The notes beneath the pieces were generated by a model. That model searched no databases and had not been told where the DNA came from. It saw only the letters and a program-made list of their open reading frames with translations. A program made the position numbers and the translations under genes. Shown piece by piece: positions 52,598 through 61,713 of a DNA stretch of 64,000 nucleotides. Each line of letters starts with the position of its first letter. Position 1 is the first letter of the stretch. The DNA lies in NCBI GenBank assembly GCA_001931535.1, contig CP016211.1:6307573-6371572 (forward strand), given 5' to 3'. The stretch is from Minicystis rosea. GTDB taxonomy: Bacteria; Myxococcota_A; Polyangia; Polyangiales; Polyangiaceae.

Positions 52598-52920
52598 CCG
52601 CTCCGAAACGCGCCCCAAAAACGCGCGGTTCACGCGGAAAAACACGGTAAACACGACACTTCGCGAGGAAGCGCTCGCTCGGACGCTCAATGTCCGATCG
52701 ACCACGATTTTCCGCCGTCGGGACGTCCGTTCAGTGGTATAAAGGGACAACACGTTGCGGCCGTCACCAACGAGTCGGACGGACGGCGGTCCAAGGAGCT
52801 TGCCAGGGACGTTTTGCTCGGCGGCGTTCTGTCGCCCGTCCCCCGCCATCCTTCGGTTGGTGGCGGCCGCTGCGTGCTTGTTTGCCGCGCCCCTTCGCCT
52901 GGGGCGCTTGGAGGCCTCAC
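52598..52920 (+). other. Upstream region of an unknown gene
   Basis: 323 bases without a supported gene. The stretch around 52730-52750 (GTGGTATAAAGGGA) is the most AT-rich and could carry a promoter -10 element for the gene at 52921. An in-frame extension of that gene back to 52690 is open but lacks coding character. Confidence 0.45.
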
Positions 52921-53517
52921 ATGGAGAGAGTTTCGCTCACGTACTTCGTCGACTTCGTGCTCAAGGTCGGGACGCCCAAGTTGGCGGGCGTGAAAGAGTT
53001 CAAGGAGCACCGCTACGATCACCTGACCGACTTCTACAAACCGCTCCGCGAGGCCGTCGTCGACATGCACGAAAAGGGTCGCCCCGATCGCTCGCTCGAC
53101 GATTTCCTCGGCACGCTCACCGACGAGCGTAAACGCCGCATTTTCCCGGGGCTCGTGGAGGGATATCGCAAGTTCCTCGGCGCCAGCCCGAAAAAGTGGT
53201 TCACGCCGCCGCACACCACGATGCCGATCGGAGATTTGGAGATCAACATCAACCCGGAGCTCGGTTTCGAAATCGACGGTCGCCCCACGCTCATCAAAAC
53301 CTATTTCCGCGGTGAGCCGCTCGCGCAAAAGCGGGTGAACATCGTCCTCGGCCTCATCAGCGCGGCGCTCGCGCCCACGCGGCCGGGCACGCAGTTCGCC
53401 ATGCTCGACGTCAAGAACGCGCGCCTTTATCCCATGAAGGCTTCGCCGAACCCGCGTTTGCCGCTGCTCCTGCGCGGTGAAGCAGCCTCGTTCTCGACGA
53501 TTTACGCGGCGGTCTGA
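52921..53517 (+). CDS. Conserved hypothetical protein, 198 aa
   Basis: A soluble protein starting MERVSLTYFVDFVLKVGTPK. No signal peptide or membrane segment. Patches that look conserved are EHRYDHLTDFYKPLREAVVD, FLGASPKKWFTPPHTT, LEININPELGFEIDGRPTLI and YFRGEPLAQKRVNIVLGL. I have the impression of a widespread uncharacterised family, but cannot name it. A strong hairpin follows the stop, so the gene is probably transcribed on its own. Confidence 0.82.
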   Translation: MERVSLTYFVDFVLKVGTPKLAGVKEFKEHRYDHLTDFYKPLREAVVDMHEKGRPDRSLDDFLGTLTDERKRRIFPGLVEGYRKFLGASPKKWFTPPHTTMPIGDLEININPELGFEIDGRPTLIKTYFRGEPLAQKRVNIVLGLISAALAPTRPGTQFAMLDVKNARLYPMKASPNPRLPLLLRGEAASFSTIYAAV

Positions 53518-53526
53518 TTTGCCTTT

Positions 53527-53564
53527 GGAGACGCGCGCCGGTGTTCTCGCCGGCGCGCGTCTCC
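53527..53564 (+). terminator. Strong hairpin terminator after the unknown gene
   Basis: A perfect 15-bp stem GGAGACGCGCGCCGG / CCGGCGCGCGTCTCC with loop TGTTCTCG starts nine bases after the stop. A pyrimidine-rich stretch (CCTTCTCTTCCTTG) follows, consistent with intrinsic termination. Confidence 0.82.
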
Positions 53565-53718
53565 CCTTCTCTTCCTTGCTCTCCATGCCTCGAACGCACC
53601 TCCGCGTGCGCCCGCGCCCCCCGCGCGTGATTGGCAATCTCCCCGACACCCAGTCATCGATATCGACGTGACCCCTCGGGCCTATCGATCATCGATCATC
53701 GTTGTTTGGTGCGCGCGC

Positions 53719-54063
53719 TCACTCCGGTGCGCCGGTGATCACCGCAAAGCCCCAATCCACACCGGCGATCACCACGCTGATGAGCACCGCCGCCATCGCG
53801 CCGGCGACGAGGAGCCCCACGAGCTTCACGACCATCATGATCGCGCCTCCTTCGCGCTCCCACTTCGCGAGACGCGCGCGCGTCACGACGGCCCAGCCCA
53901 GCATCGACAGCGGACCGAACGCATAGAGCGCCGCGCCCCAGCTCGCGCCGTTCCAGGCGGCCGCGCGGCCTTCGGGCGGGAGGCGCGCGCGGTCCCAACG
54001 CTGCACGAGGTAGGGCAGCGCAAAACCCAAGATCACGGCGATGGAATAACGCAGTGTGTTCAT
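53719..54063 (-). CDS. Small integral membrane protein
   Basis: A 114-residue protein with three predicted membrane helices: an N-terminal one (LRYSIAVILGFALPYLVQ), one near residues 40-60 (ASWGAALYAFGPLSMLGWAV), and a long C-terminal hydrophobic run (MVVKLVGLLVAGAMAAVLIS then VVIAGVDWGFAVIT). Positively charged residues lie in the loop KWEREGG. No recognised family. Divergent from the EF-G-like gene. Confidence 0.75.
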   Translation of the reverse strand: MNTLRYSIAVILGFALPYLVQRWDRARLPPEGRAAAWNGASWGAALYAFGPLSMLGWAVVTRARLAKWEREGGAIMMVVKLVGLLVAGAMAAVLISVVIAGVDWGFAVITGAPE

Positions 54064-54233
54064 CGATCGACCAGGGCGGCTTTGCGGCCCAGGCGTCCAG
54101 CATAACGCAGAGCGCCGACCGGCGCCGGCCCTGACGGTCGTCCGAGCGACCGGGCGGCGCCCGTAGCCAAATTCAACCCAACTGCGGCCGCCGGGGCTTC
54201 TCTATCCTCGCGGGGGTTGGTAGGAGTTGAGAC

Positions 54234-56324
54234 ATGACAGCGCCTGCCGACATTCGGAACGTGGCCATCATCGGCCACAAGGGTTCGGGCAAGACGTCGC
54301 TCGCCGAGGCCATGTTGTTCGTGGCGAAGTCGACGCCGAAGCTCGGGAAAGTAGACGACAAGACGAGCGTGCTCGACGAGTCCGTCGAGGAGAAGGAGCA
54401 CGCTTGCTCGCTCGAGTCGAGCGTTTCGTATCTCGGTTGGAACGGAAAGAAGATCAACGTCGTCGACACCCCGGGTGAGGGCAGCTTCCTCGCCGAGACG
54501 CGGCTCGCGCTGGGCGCGGTCGACGCGGCGGTGCTCGTCGTCAGCGGCAAAGACGGCGTGCAGCCCATCACCGAGCGCGTCTACGCATGGACGAAGCAGC
54601 TCGGTTTACCCTGCCTCGTCGTCGTCTCCAAGGTCGACGCCGAGAACGCCAAGCCCGATGACGTGGTCGCGGAGATCAAATCGCGCCTCAAAGCCTCCGT
54701 CGCGGTGATGGAGCATCATGTCGGCGACGGCCCCTCGTTCCAGGGCATCGTCGCGCTGCGCACCAAGAAAGCGTGGGTCGGCAAGCCCGAAGCGCCCGGC
54801 ACGGTCGCTCCCGGCGCCATCCCCGACGGCATCGCGAAAGAGGTCGAGATGGGCCGCGGCAAGCTCGTCGACGACGTCGCCGGCACGAGCGACGAGCTCA
54901 CCGAGCAATACCTCACCGAGGGTGATCTCACGCAGGAAAAGCTCGACTCCGGCCTGCGCGCGGCCGTACAGCGCGGCGCGCTGGTGCCGGTGTATTTCGC
55001 CTCCGGCACGCGCCCCGCCGGCATCGCTGCCATTCTCGACGCCATCGTCGAGCTCGTCCCGCCGCCGACCGCGCACGCCATTTTCAAAGGCATCGTCCCC
55101 GGGAAGAAGACCGAAGCGGAGCGCGCGCCCACGCCCGAAGCGCCCGCCGCCGCCTACATCTTCAAGACCTCGATCGATCAGCACGCCGGCCGCACCTCGT
55201 TCGCGCGCGTCCTCTCCGGCACGATCAAGCCCGACGCCACGCTGCTCAACGCCTCCACCGGCAATCCCGAGCGCCTCGGCAAGATCGCCAATGTGGTCGG
55301 CAAGGACGCGAAGCAGATCGATGAAGCCGTCGCCGGTGACATCGTGGCGCTGCAAAAGCTCAAGTCGGCCGTGAGCGGACAGACCCTCTCCGACGACAAG
55401 CACCCGTTCCTCTACACCGCGCCCGATCTCCCGCCGGCGCTCTTCTCACGTGGGGTGAAGTTCGAGGGCAAAGGCGCCGAAGAGAAGGTCGGCACCGCGC
55501 TTCACCGCCTGATGGAAGAGGATCCGGGCCTCAACGTCCACACCGACGAAGCCACGCGCGAGCTCGTGGTCTCCGGTTTGGGCTCTCTCCATCTCGAGAT
55601 CACCGTCGAGCGCATCCGCCGCCGCGTCGGCATCGATTGCCGCCTCGGCCCGCCCCACATTGCCTACAAAGAGACCATCACCAAGAAGGTCACCGGCGTC
55701 GAGGGCAAGCACAAGAAGCAGTCCGGCGGCCATGGTCAATTCGGTGTCTGTTACATCGACATCGAGCCCATGCCCCGCGGCGGCGGCTTCGTGTTCGAGG
55801 ATGCCATCGTGGGCGGCGCCATCCCGCGTCAGTTCATCCCTTCGGTCGAGAAGGGCATCGTCAAGGCGATGACCAAAGGCTTCCTCGCCGGCTTTCAGAT
55901 GATCGACGTCAAGGTGCGTGTCTACGACGGCAAGTACCATGATGTCGACTCGTCCGACGCGGCCTTCCAGCTCGCCGGATCGAAGGGCTTCAAAGCCGCC
56001 TGCGCCCAGGCCAAGCCCGTCCTCCTCGAGCCCATCGTCAAGCTCCAAGTGACGGTGCCGAGCGTCGCCATGGGTGACGTCATCGGCGACATCAACAGCC
56101 GTCGCGGCCGCATCAGCGGCACCGACACGGTGGAGGACAACACCATCGTCAACGCCTTCGTCCCGCTCTCCGAGGTCCTCGAATACGAGTCGAAGCTGAA
56201 GAGCATGACCCAGGGCAAGGGCACGTTCTCGATGTCCGTCGATCACCTCGACGTCTGCCCGCCCATCGTTCAGGACAAGGTCATCAAGGACAGCGGGTTC
56301 AAGGTCACCGAAGACGAGGATTGA
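54234..56324 (+). CDS. EF-G-like translational GTPase (EF-G II subfamily)
   Basis: A 696-residue GTPase with the full five-domain EF-G layout. G1 is IIGHKGSGKTSL (residues 13-23), G3 is VDTPGEGSFL rather than the canonical DTPGHVDF, and G4 is VSKVD rather than NKMD. Domain IV and V sequences are typical (KKQSGGHGQFGVCYIDIEP, MGDVIGDINSRRGRISGTD). These departures identify the EF-G-like/EF-G2 group, whose role (back-up, ribosome recycling or stress) differs from that of the main elongation factor. AGGAG lies eight bases upstream of the ATG. A terminator follows directly. Confidence 0.93.
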   Translation: MTAPADIRNVAIIGHKGSGKTSLAEAMLFVAKSTPKLGKVDDKTSVLDESVEEKEHACSLESSVSYLGWNGKKINVVDTPGEGSFLAETRLALGAVDAAVLVVSGKDGVQPITERVYAWTKQLGLPCLVVVSKVDAENAKPDDVVAEIKSRLKASVAVMEHHVGDGPSFQGIVALRTKKAWVGKPEAPGTVAPGAIPDGIAKEVEMGRGKLVDDVAGTSDELTEQYLTEGDLTQEKLDSGLRAAVQRGALVPVYFASGTRPAGIAAILDAIVELVPPPTAHAIFKGIVPGKKTEAERAPTPEAPAAAYIFKTSIDQHAGRTSFARVLSGTIKPDATLLNASTGNPERLGKIANVVGKDAKQIDEAVAGDIVALQKLKSAVSGQTLSDDKHPFLYTAPDLPPALFSRGVKFEGKGAEEKVGTALHRLMEEDPGLNVHTDEATRELVVSGLGSLHLEITVERIRRRVGIDCRLGPPHIAYKETITKKVTGVEGKHKKQSGGHGQFGVCYIDIEPMPRGGGFVFEDAIVGGAIPRQFIPSVEKGIVKAMTKGFLAGFQMIDVKVRVYDGKYHDVDSSDAAFQLAGSKGFKAACAQAKPVLLEPIVKLQVTVPSVAMGDVIGDINSRRGRISGTDTVEDNTIVNAFVPLSEVLEYESKLKSMTQGKGTFSMSVDHLDVCPPIVQDKVIKDSGFKVTEDED

Positions 56325-56354
56325 TCCTCGCTCCAGCCTCGCCGACGAATGATG

Positions 56355-56394
56355 AAACCGCGATCGCCCCCACGGGCGGTCGCGGTTTCGTTTT
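56355..56394 (+). terminator. Intrinsic terminator after the EF-G-like gene
   Basis: A 15-bp stem AAACCGCGATCGCCC / GGGCGGTCGCGGTTT (one G-T pair) with loop CCAC is followed by TCGTTTT, the clearest rho-independent terminator in the window. It lies between convergent genes and its A-rich 5' side would also serve the leftward L,D-transpeptidase transcript. Confidence 0.9.
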
Positions 56395-56404
56395 CACGGC
56401 AGCA

Positions 56405-58048
56405 TCATTGATGGATGTGGACCGTCGTGCCTTCGCTGGTCGACTCGCTGGAATACACGGCATGCCAGTCGGTCGGGAGCGGCGGATCGGTCCACATGAA
56501 CACGCGGCGGGCGTCGATCGGAGAGAGGTTGAGGCACCCATGGCTGCGGGGATTGCCGTAGTTGTCGTGCCAGGGCGCCGCGTGGATGGCATACCCCTTC
56601 TCGAAGTACTCGACCCAAGGCACGTCGCGCAGCTCGAACTTGTTGTCGACCTCGTGCGAATCCATCGTCGTGGTCACGTGCTTTTCCCGGATCTTGAACG
56701 TGCCTCGCACCGTGGAGAACGTGGTCTTGGGATCGCCCATGCCGTCACGGCCCGTGGACACGGCCGCGACGTAAACCGGCTTCGTCCCCTCGTAGAGCAC
56801 CATCGTCTGTCCGAGGATGGAGATGTCGATCCACTTCTTCGTGGTGGCCGCGAAGTTGGGGAGCTCGGAGGGCTTCACCGCGATCGCCAGATCGTCGTCC
56901 TTGAGCCAGCTCCCATCGCTCGCCTCCACGAGCCGCGCGTCACCGATCTTGGTCGACTTGCCCGTGAGCTGGATGGCGGTGTGGAACTCGAGCGGCCCCG
57001 TCTTCTTCAGCGCTCGCGAGGAGACATCGTACTTCTGCGCGTCCTCTTTGCGCACGAAGCCGATGGGCAGGTGCCACTTGCCGTCGGTGGTGTCGACGCC
57101 GTGGAAGGTCGATCCCAGCGCCGGCTTGAGCTTCGACGTGGGCACGAGGCGCGCATCGGTCGTCATCGCGAAGCGCCGATCGTCCCCCATGAAGGTGCCG
57201 ATCAGCGCGAGCCCCGCGTGCCGCGCCACGCGGTTCGTGATGATGGCGTAGTCGGGCGCCTTGAAGGACGAGATGTTGGGGATCTTCCTTCCGCCCTGGA
57301 AAAACCAGGGGATCGCATCCTCCCCCGTGCCCCCGAAGAGCTCGTTGTCCCCGCGATCCGGCGGCTCCTTGGGCGCGTCGCCGTTCGCGTTGCCCTTCTC
57401 GTCGAGCGGAACGTCGTTGGCGCCGACCGTGACCGAGTCCCACTTTTTCTTGAGCTTCTTGTAGCTGCGGAGGTGCTCCTTGAGGCTCATCTCGTACTGG
57501 AGCTGCTCCTTCTTCGTGGGCACGCGATAGTAGTTGGGCGCGATCGCCCGCACGAACGCATACGGATACGGCATCGGCTTGGAGAGGTCCGGCCGCCGCG
57601 TGAGCGCGCGCAGGATCGGGTGCTTGAGATCGGTCGACGCCTCGTCCGAAGCGCACACGTACCCGGCCGGCAACACGCGGTAATACCCGCCCGCGCAATC
57701 GTCGAGCGCGACCGGCTTCTCTCCACGCACGACCGTCGCGCCTGCCCGGAGGTACCCGATCTTCGGCGATCGCCGATCCGGCTTGAGATAGATCGGCGCC
57801 ACCATCGCGACCGCCCCGAGGCGCGGGCCGCCCGGCTTGGGCTCCATCGCCGGATCGAGGGCCGCCGCCTTGTCGCTCCCCGATGCGCCCGACAGGCTGA
57901 TGATGCCCTCCCTCGAGCCTCCATCCTTGCCCTTGCACCCAAGAAGCGCGAGCGCGGCCACCGCCGCCACCACCGCCACGCCCGCCGAAGCCGCTCCCCC
58001 GAGCTCCGCCCCAGCACGCCGGCACGTCGATTCTCGCTGCACGACCAT
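56405..58048 (-). CDS. L,D-transpeptidase (YkuD family) lipoprotein
   Basis: A ~547-residue envelope protein. The N-terminus has a hydrophobic segment ending in lipobox ALLGC, then a Gly/Ser-rich linker. The middle part contains repeated SH3-like or unknown beta segments (APIYLKPDRRSPKIGYLRAG). The C-terminal YkuD domain has ISILGQTMVLYEGTKPVYVA near its start and YAIHAAPWHDNYGNPRSHGC with the catalytic Cys at ~506 in SHGCLNLS. Such enzymes make 3-3 peptidoglycan cross-links or attach proteins to peptidoglycan in the periplasm. I take ATG 58048 as start; a TTG at 58084 is possible. Convergent with the EF-G-like gene. Confidence 0.92.
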   Translation of the reverse strand: MVVQRESTCRRAGAELGGAASAGVAVVAAVAALALLGCKGKDGGSREGIISLSGASGSDKAAALDPAMEPKPGGPRLGAVAMVAPIYLKPDRRSPKIGYLRAGATVVRGEKPVALDDCAGGYYRVLPAGYVCASDEASTDLKHPILRALTRRPDLSKPMPYPYAFVRAIAPNYYRVPTKKEQLQYEMSLKEHLRSYKKLKKKWDSVTVGANDVPLDEKGNANGDAPKEPPDRGDNELFGGTGEDAIPWFFQGGRKIPNISSFKAPDYAIITNRVARHAGLALIGTFMGDDRRFAMTTDARLVPTSKLKPALGSTFHGVDTTDGKWHLPIGFVRKEDAQKYDVSSRALKKTGPLEFHTAIQLTGKSTKIGDARLVEASDGSWLKDDDLAIAVKPSELPNFAATTKKWIDISILGQTMVLYEGTKPVYVAAVSTGRDGMGDPKTTFSTVRGTFKIREKHVTTTMDSHEVDNKFELRDVPWVEYFEKGYAIHAAPWHDNYGNPRSHGCLNLSPIDARRVFMWTDPPLPTDWHAVYSSESTSEGTTVHIHQ

Positions 58049-58149
58049 GGCCGGGGCATGCCCGAGCCCGAGCCCGCGGGCCAAGTTTCACGGTCGATGC
58101 TTCGAGGGGTTGCGCAACGCGAAGTTCGCCGGTAGGGTGCCCCCCGTTC

Positions 58150-58223
<74 letters not shown>

Positions 58224-58230
58224 CCCCGAC

Positions 58231-58502
58231 TCATTGGGGACTGTGGATCGCCCTTTCCCAAGGTGGGCATGCATGGTCCCCGTGGTAGCACCACTTCGGC
58301 AGGATCGCGAGCCACGCTTCACTGCGTCGAGCGCGATGCCGAACAGCGGCACGCGGCGCGTGTTCCCGTTGTTGGGAGCCGTGCCCGGGCTGCCCCATCG
58401 CACGAAGACGTACGGGTGCTCCTCGTCGATGTGCACGTCGCGCACCTCGAGACACTTCGCGGCGGCCTTCGCCGCCGTGGACTTCATGCTCTTCGTCCGC
58501 AT
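58231..58502 (-). pseudogene. Decayed tyrosine recombinase (integrase) fragment
   Basis: The minus strand encodes VRDVHIDEEHPYVFVRWGSP then NNGNTRRVPLFGIALDAV, closely resembling the core of phage-type tyrosine integrases (WxDVD... GKTRRVPLFG). One base out of phase the next piece reads EAWLAILPKW, the expected continuation, so the gene is frameshifted within GACGCAGTGAAGCG. The N-terminal domain and the catalytic R-H-R-Y region are gone. It lies eight bases beyond tRNA-Arg, as is typical of elements integrated at a tRNA 3' end. Confidence 0.75.
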
Positions 58503-58612
58503 TGCGGGGCTCTACGTCGAGGAGGTCCGTCGACGTGGCGCGCATGCTCTCACGGATGGGCGTCCCGCGTCGCATCAGTCGGGCGGGGCGGTCGGGGTGT
58601 GAACCTCTCCGC

Positions 58613-59332
58613 TCACGCCACCGCGCCCACGCCGCTCGCCGCGTCGTCGCGCGCGTGCAGGTGGAGCCAACGGAAGACGAGCACGTGCCCGGCCAGCGCG
58701 CTCGCGACAAGAACGAAGGGCAGCCACGGCCACGGGGCGCGGGCGACCAGCGTGAGTGCGGGCTCGCCATTGAACGCGCGCAGCGGTCCTGGGGCCGAGA
58801 GCATCGAGACGGTGACGACGGTGAGCAGCAGGCCGAGGCCCATCACGTTCCACGCCGCAAGCGCGAGCCTCGGCAGCTTGCCGCGCGCGGCAAGCCACGC
58901 GACGGGCAGCGCGGAGAGACCGGTAACGACGTCGAAGTTCATGCCCTCCCACGTCATCTGCACCGGAATCGCGCCCTCGTGGTGGAGGCGCGTGAGGACG
59001 ATCTCGACGATTACGCGGAAGGCCTGAAAGCCCACGAGCGCCGAGATCGGCACGCCGAGCACGAGGCGCTTGCCGGCGCGCGAGAGCGTGAGCGCGAGCA
59101 CGGCCACGGTGGTCGCCATCATGACGCGGTGGAAGGGCGCGGGGAACGTGTCGAAGCGCGCGAGCGCGCTGCTCGCGCCGAGGCCGAAGGTGACCGCGAG
59201 CCACGCGGCGCTGCCCACCCCGGCGAACATGGCGGCACGCCGGCCGGCGGCGCGGTGCGCCGCGAGCGGCGGGAGCGCAGCGACGGCGAGGACGATGACC
59301 AGGAACATTGCGGTGGTGAGTGGACTGGGCAC
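58613..59332 (-). CDS. Multi-spanning membrane protein of unknown family
   Basis: A 239-residue protein with six or seven hydrophobic helices (MFLVIVLAVAALPPLAAHRA, VMMATTVAVLALTLSRAG, LGVPISALVGFQAFRVIVEI, MGLGLLLTVVTVSMLSAP). The start is a GTG at 59332 with AGAGG eight bases upstream; an internal ATG at 59308 is possible. No known family is recognised. It diverges from the HxlR-type regulator 60 bp away, so that regulator probably controls it. Confidence 0.78.
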   Translation of the reverse strand: MPSPLTTAMFLVIVLAVAALPPLAAHRAAGRRAAMFAGVGSAAWLAVTFGLGASSALARFDTFPAPFHRVMMATTVAVLALTLSRAGKRLVLGVPISALVGFQAFRVIVEIVLTRLHHEGAIPVQMTWEGMNFDVVTGLSALPVAWLAARGKLPRLALAAWNVMGLGLLLTVVTVSMLSAPGPLRAFNGEPALTLVARAPWPWLPFVLVASALAGHVLVFRWLHLHARDDAASGVGAVA

Positions 59333-59392
59333 GGGTGTCCCTCTGGAGATATCGAGTTGATAAACAAATGGTATGTACTATTAAAAAGTAAA

Positions 59393-60046
59393 GTGAAAGA
59401 ACGGCGCAGCTACCACCAATTCTGCGGCCTGGCCCGCGCGCTCGATCTGGTGGGCGAGCGCTGGACGCTGCTGATCGTGCGCGATCTGCTCATCGGGCCG
59501 CGCCGCTTCGTCGATCTGCTGGAGGGGCTCACCGGCCTGACTACCAACCTGCTGACGAAGCGTCTGCGCGAGATGACGGAGCAAGGGCTCGTCGACAAGC
59601 GCAAGCTCCCCTCCCCTTCCGCGTCGGTCGTCTACGAGCTCACGCCGCTCGGCCGCGCGCTGGAGCCGGCGGTGCTCGCGCTCGGCGCGTGGGGCTTCGC
59701 GCAGCTCGGCAAGCCGGGGCCCGACGTCCGGATGGACCTGAAGTGGGCCCTATTCTCCATGAAGCGGCGCTTCCGCGGCGTGGACGAGACCTTCACCGTC
59801 GAGCTGCGCGCCGAGGCACGCACGTTCCAGTATCGCCTCGCGCCCGAGGGGCTCGGGCTGCAGGAAGGCACGCCGTGGGAGCCGGACCTGATCCTCCGCG
59901 GCGAGGACGTCGCCTTCCGCGAGCTGTTCTTCCTGGGCGCGACGGCGCACGAGCTCGAGCGCGACGGGCGCCTCGCCATCGAGGGCCCGCGGCGTCTCAT
60001 CCAGCGCTTCCTCCGCGCGTTCGCGCCGCTGCCACGCGCCTCCTAA
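59393..60046 (+). CDS. HxlR family regulator with C-terminal SCP2-like domain
   Basis: A 217-residue protein starting at GTG 59393 (VKERRSYHQFCGLARALDLV). The N-terminal 110 residues are a MarR/HxlR winged helix: GERWTLLIVRDLLIGPRRFV, LLTKRLREMTEQGLVDKRKL, YELTPLGRALEP. The C-terminal half resembles an SCP2/sterol-carrier-like domain (ALFSMKRRFRGVDETFTVEL, DLILRGEDVAFRELFFLGA), a fusion found in some HxlR regulators that suggests binding of a hydrophobic ligand. The 60-bp AT-rich gap to the divergent membrane protein likely holds its operator. Confidence 0.9.
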   Translation: MKERRSYHQFCGLARALDLVGERWTLLIVRDLLIGPRRFVDLLEGLTGLTTNLLTKRLREMTEQGLVDKRKLPSPSASVVYELTPLGRALEPAVLALGAWGFAQLGKPGPDVRMDLKWALFSMKRRFRGVDETFTVELRAEARTFQYRLAPEGLGLQEGTPWEPDLILRGEDVAFRELFFLGATAHELERDGRLAIEGPRRLIQRFLRAFAPLPRAS

Positions 60047-60510
60047 ATCACCGATCGGATCGATCGGCATCCTCGAGCAACATCATGCTGCCAGCCTGAT
60101 CACCGGCGCCGCGCCCGTGACGCGGCGCCAGACGTATCCGTCGAGGTACGAACGGGGTTTGGCGAGCAGGGCCTTCATGGTTGCTCGGACCCCCGCGGCT
60201 GCGAGCGTGTCCACGGCCTGTTGCAACGAGATCGGTGTTGCATGCAATCGGGCCGGCGTTTCACGCTGGCGTCCCGAATCGTGCCCTTGCGCGCTGCCCT
60301 GTGCGAGCCCCCTCGGCTCCGCGGGAGATTCGCCCCTTGCAAGTCTCCGCCGGCCAGCTCGTCGCACACGCCGACGACGGCACGCGCCGTGCTCCTGTGG
60401 GTGGCGGGCGCGACGGCGCCTTCGACGGTCGGAGCACGCAGTGTGCTCCTTCGGCCTCGAGATCGAAAAGGCCAAGAAGCTCACGAACGAGCACACACGA
60501 GGAGATTGGC
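60047..60510. other. Intergenic region with a possible gene fragment
   Basis: 464 bases upstream of the Cys-rich lipoprotein gene. On the minus strand at about 60083-60240 a coding-like stretch reads MKALLAKPRSYLDGYVWRRV, probably the C-terminal end of an unidentified gene; no matching N-terminal part is present. A good Shine-Dalgarno GAGGAGA lies seven bases before the ATG at 60511. Confidence 0.4.
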
Positions 60511-60810
60511 ATGAACAAGCTATCGAGGATCCTGCTCGCGGGCGTCGCGATGGGCATCGGCTCGCTGATGGGTATGGTGGGGTGTACGGCCCAGACGACC
60601 ACCGAGTCGAGCGAAGAGACCAAGAACGAGGGCGCCGACGAGAACACGGCAACCGCCGAGGAGGCCATCTACAACTGCCAGGGAGCGACGCCGTTCGTTT
60701 GCCATCAGAAGGCTCGCGCCTTCTGCAGCAACGGCCAGCTGTGCGGCGTCGCGTGCGCGTGCCCGTGCGAATGGTACTGTTGCGACACGCCCTCTAATTC
60801 CTGTCAGTGA
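60511..60810 (+). CDS. Small Cys-rich lipoprotein (99 aa)
   Basis: A predicted lipoprotein: signal MNKLSRILLAGVAMGIGSLM with lipobox GMVGC. A ~35-residue acidic Thr/Glu/Asn-rich leader (ending AEEAI) precedes a 45-residue C-terminal block with 10 cysteines (NCQGATPFVCHQKARAFCSN, CGVACACPCEWYCCDTP). The layout of acidic leader plus compact Cys-rich core resembles small secreted disulfide-rich peptides, but no modification enzyme is encoded nearby. GAGGAGA lies seven bases upstream of the ATG. Confidence 0.8.
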   Translation: MNKLSRILLAGVAMGIGSLMGMVGCTAQTTTESSEETKNEGADENTATAEEAIYNCQGATPFVCHQKARAFCSNGQLCGVACACPCEWYCCDTPSNSCQ

Positions 60811-60972
60811 ACATCGGGAATGGCGCGGCGGCGGCGCGTTCCGTCGGTCGCGGCGCCAAGGCCGTGCTGCCGCCGGCAACCTCGGAATGACGGCGGCTCA
60901 TACCTTCCCTGCAGTCAGCAGCGGGTCGACGACATCAAGGGGAATCGTTGCCGTCTCGACTCGTTCGGTGCT

Positions 60973-61572
60973 CTACGAGCGCTGCGCGAGGCGGACGTCC
61001 TGCTTTCGGAGAAGCGATTCGAGCGTGCCGCACAGGCGGTCGAAGGCTCGGCCCTCGAGCTGGAGCAGGGTCTTCGACGTCCACAAGGCGCCGACCACGA
61101 TCCGTGCGGAGGCGAGTGGATCCTCCGTGGCGAAGTGCTGCTCGTCGATGCCCTGCCGAATGATGCGCGCGACGCTCTCGACCCACCGAGCGCTGAGCCG
61201 CTCGACGATCGCCCGAATCTTCGGGTCGCGCAGCGCACGCAGCGAGAGCTCGGCGTAGACGGAGAGGAGCTCGGGGCGCTGCTTCACGTAGCGGCGCATG
61301 TCGGCGAACTCCTGCCGCAGCAGCGCGGGTGCATCGTTGCCCACCGGCACGATCTTGTCTGTGGTGAACGCCTGCTCGAGGGCGTCGGCCACGGCTCCGA
61401 CGAGGTCTTCTTTGCTCGGGAAATGATGGTGCAATGTAGCGATGTTGATCTTCGCCTTCGCCGCCACGTCGCGGGTGCGCAGCCCCTCGAACCCCTCCGT
61501 CGCCAGCAGATGGAAGGCCGCGTCGACGATGCGCTTCTTTCGTTCTTCGGCGGGCAGTCGCGTTCGTTTCAT
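60973..61572 (-). CDS. TetR family transcriptional regulator
   Basis: A 199-residue regulator. The N-terminal helix-turn-helix is typical: RIVDAAFHLLATEGFEGLRT, RDVAAKAKINIATLHHHFPS, KEDLVGAVADALEQ. The ligand-binding helical domain follows without recognisable specificity. The ATG at 61572 overlaps the end of an upstream gene remnant (ATGA). It is the downstream gene of a leftward group with the VOC-family gene; an 18-bp palindrome upstream of that gene could be its operator. Confidence 0.92.
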   Translation of the reverse strand: MKRTRLPAEERKKRIVDAAFHLLATEGFEGLRTRDVAAKAKINIATLHHHFPSKEDLVGAVADALEQAFTTDKIVPVGNDAPALLRQEFADMRRYVKQRPELLSVYAELSLRALRDPKIRAIVERLSARWVESVARIIRQGIDEQHFATEDPLASARIVVGALWTSKTLLQLEGRAFDRLCGTLESLLRKQDVRLAQRS

Positions 61573-61713
61573 GGCTTGCCTGCGCCCGCCGACAGCCGGG
61601 TCACGAGCGACATGACGACGTACACCATCAGCGGCACCACCACGAGCGTGACGACCAGGGTCACCACCGGCAGCGGGAAGCGCCCGATCTCGAGCGCGGT
61701 GCGGTATTTGGGC
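61569..61713 (-). pseudogene. C-terminal remnant of a small membrane protein
   Basis: Between the VOC gene stop and the TetR start an open frame without a start codon encodes KYRTALEIGRFPLPVVTLVV then TLVVVPLMVYVVMSLVTRL and ends SAGAGKP. Two adjacent hydrophobic segments and the PLMVYVVM-type pattern resemble the C-terminal helices of membrane-attached antibiotic-biosynthesis-monooxygenase-like proteins. Its TGA overlaps the TetR ATG, the sign of a former operon. Everything N-terminal is missing. Confidence 0.55.

Noticed and set aside
60083..60255. Coding-like minus-strand tail MKALLAKPRSYLDGYVWRRV
   Set aside because: Too short, no start or domain; it may be the end of a lost gene but I cannot support a function.
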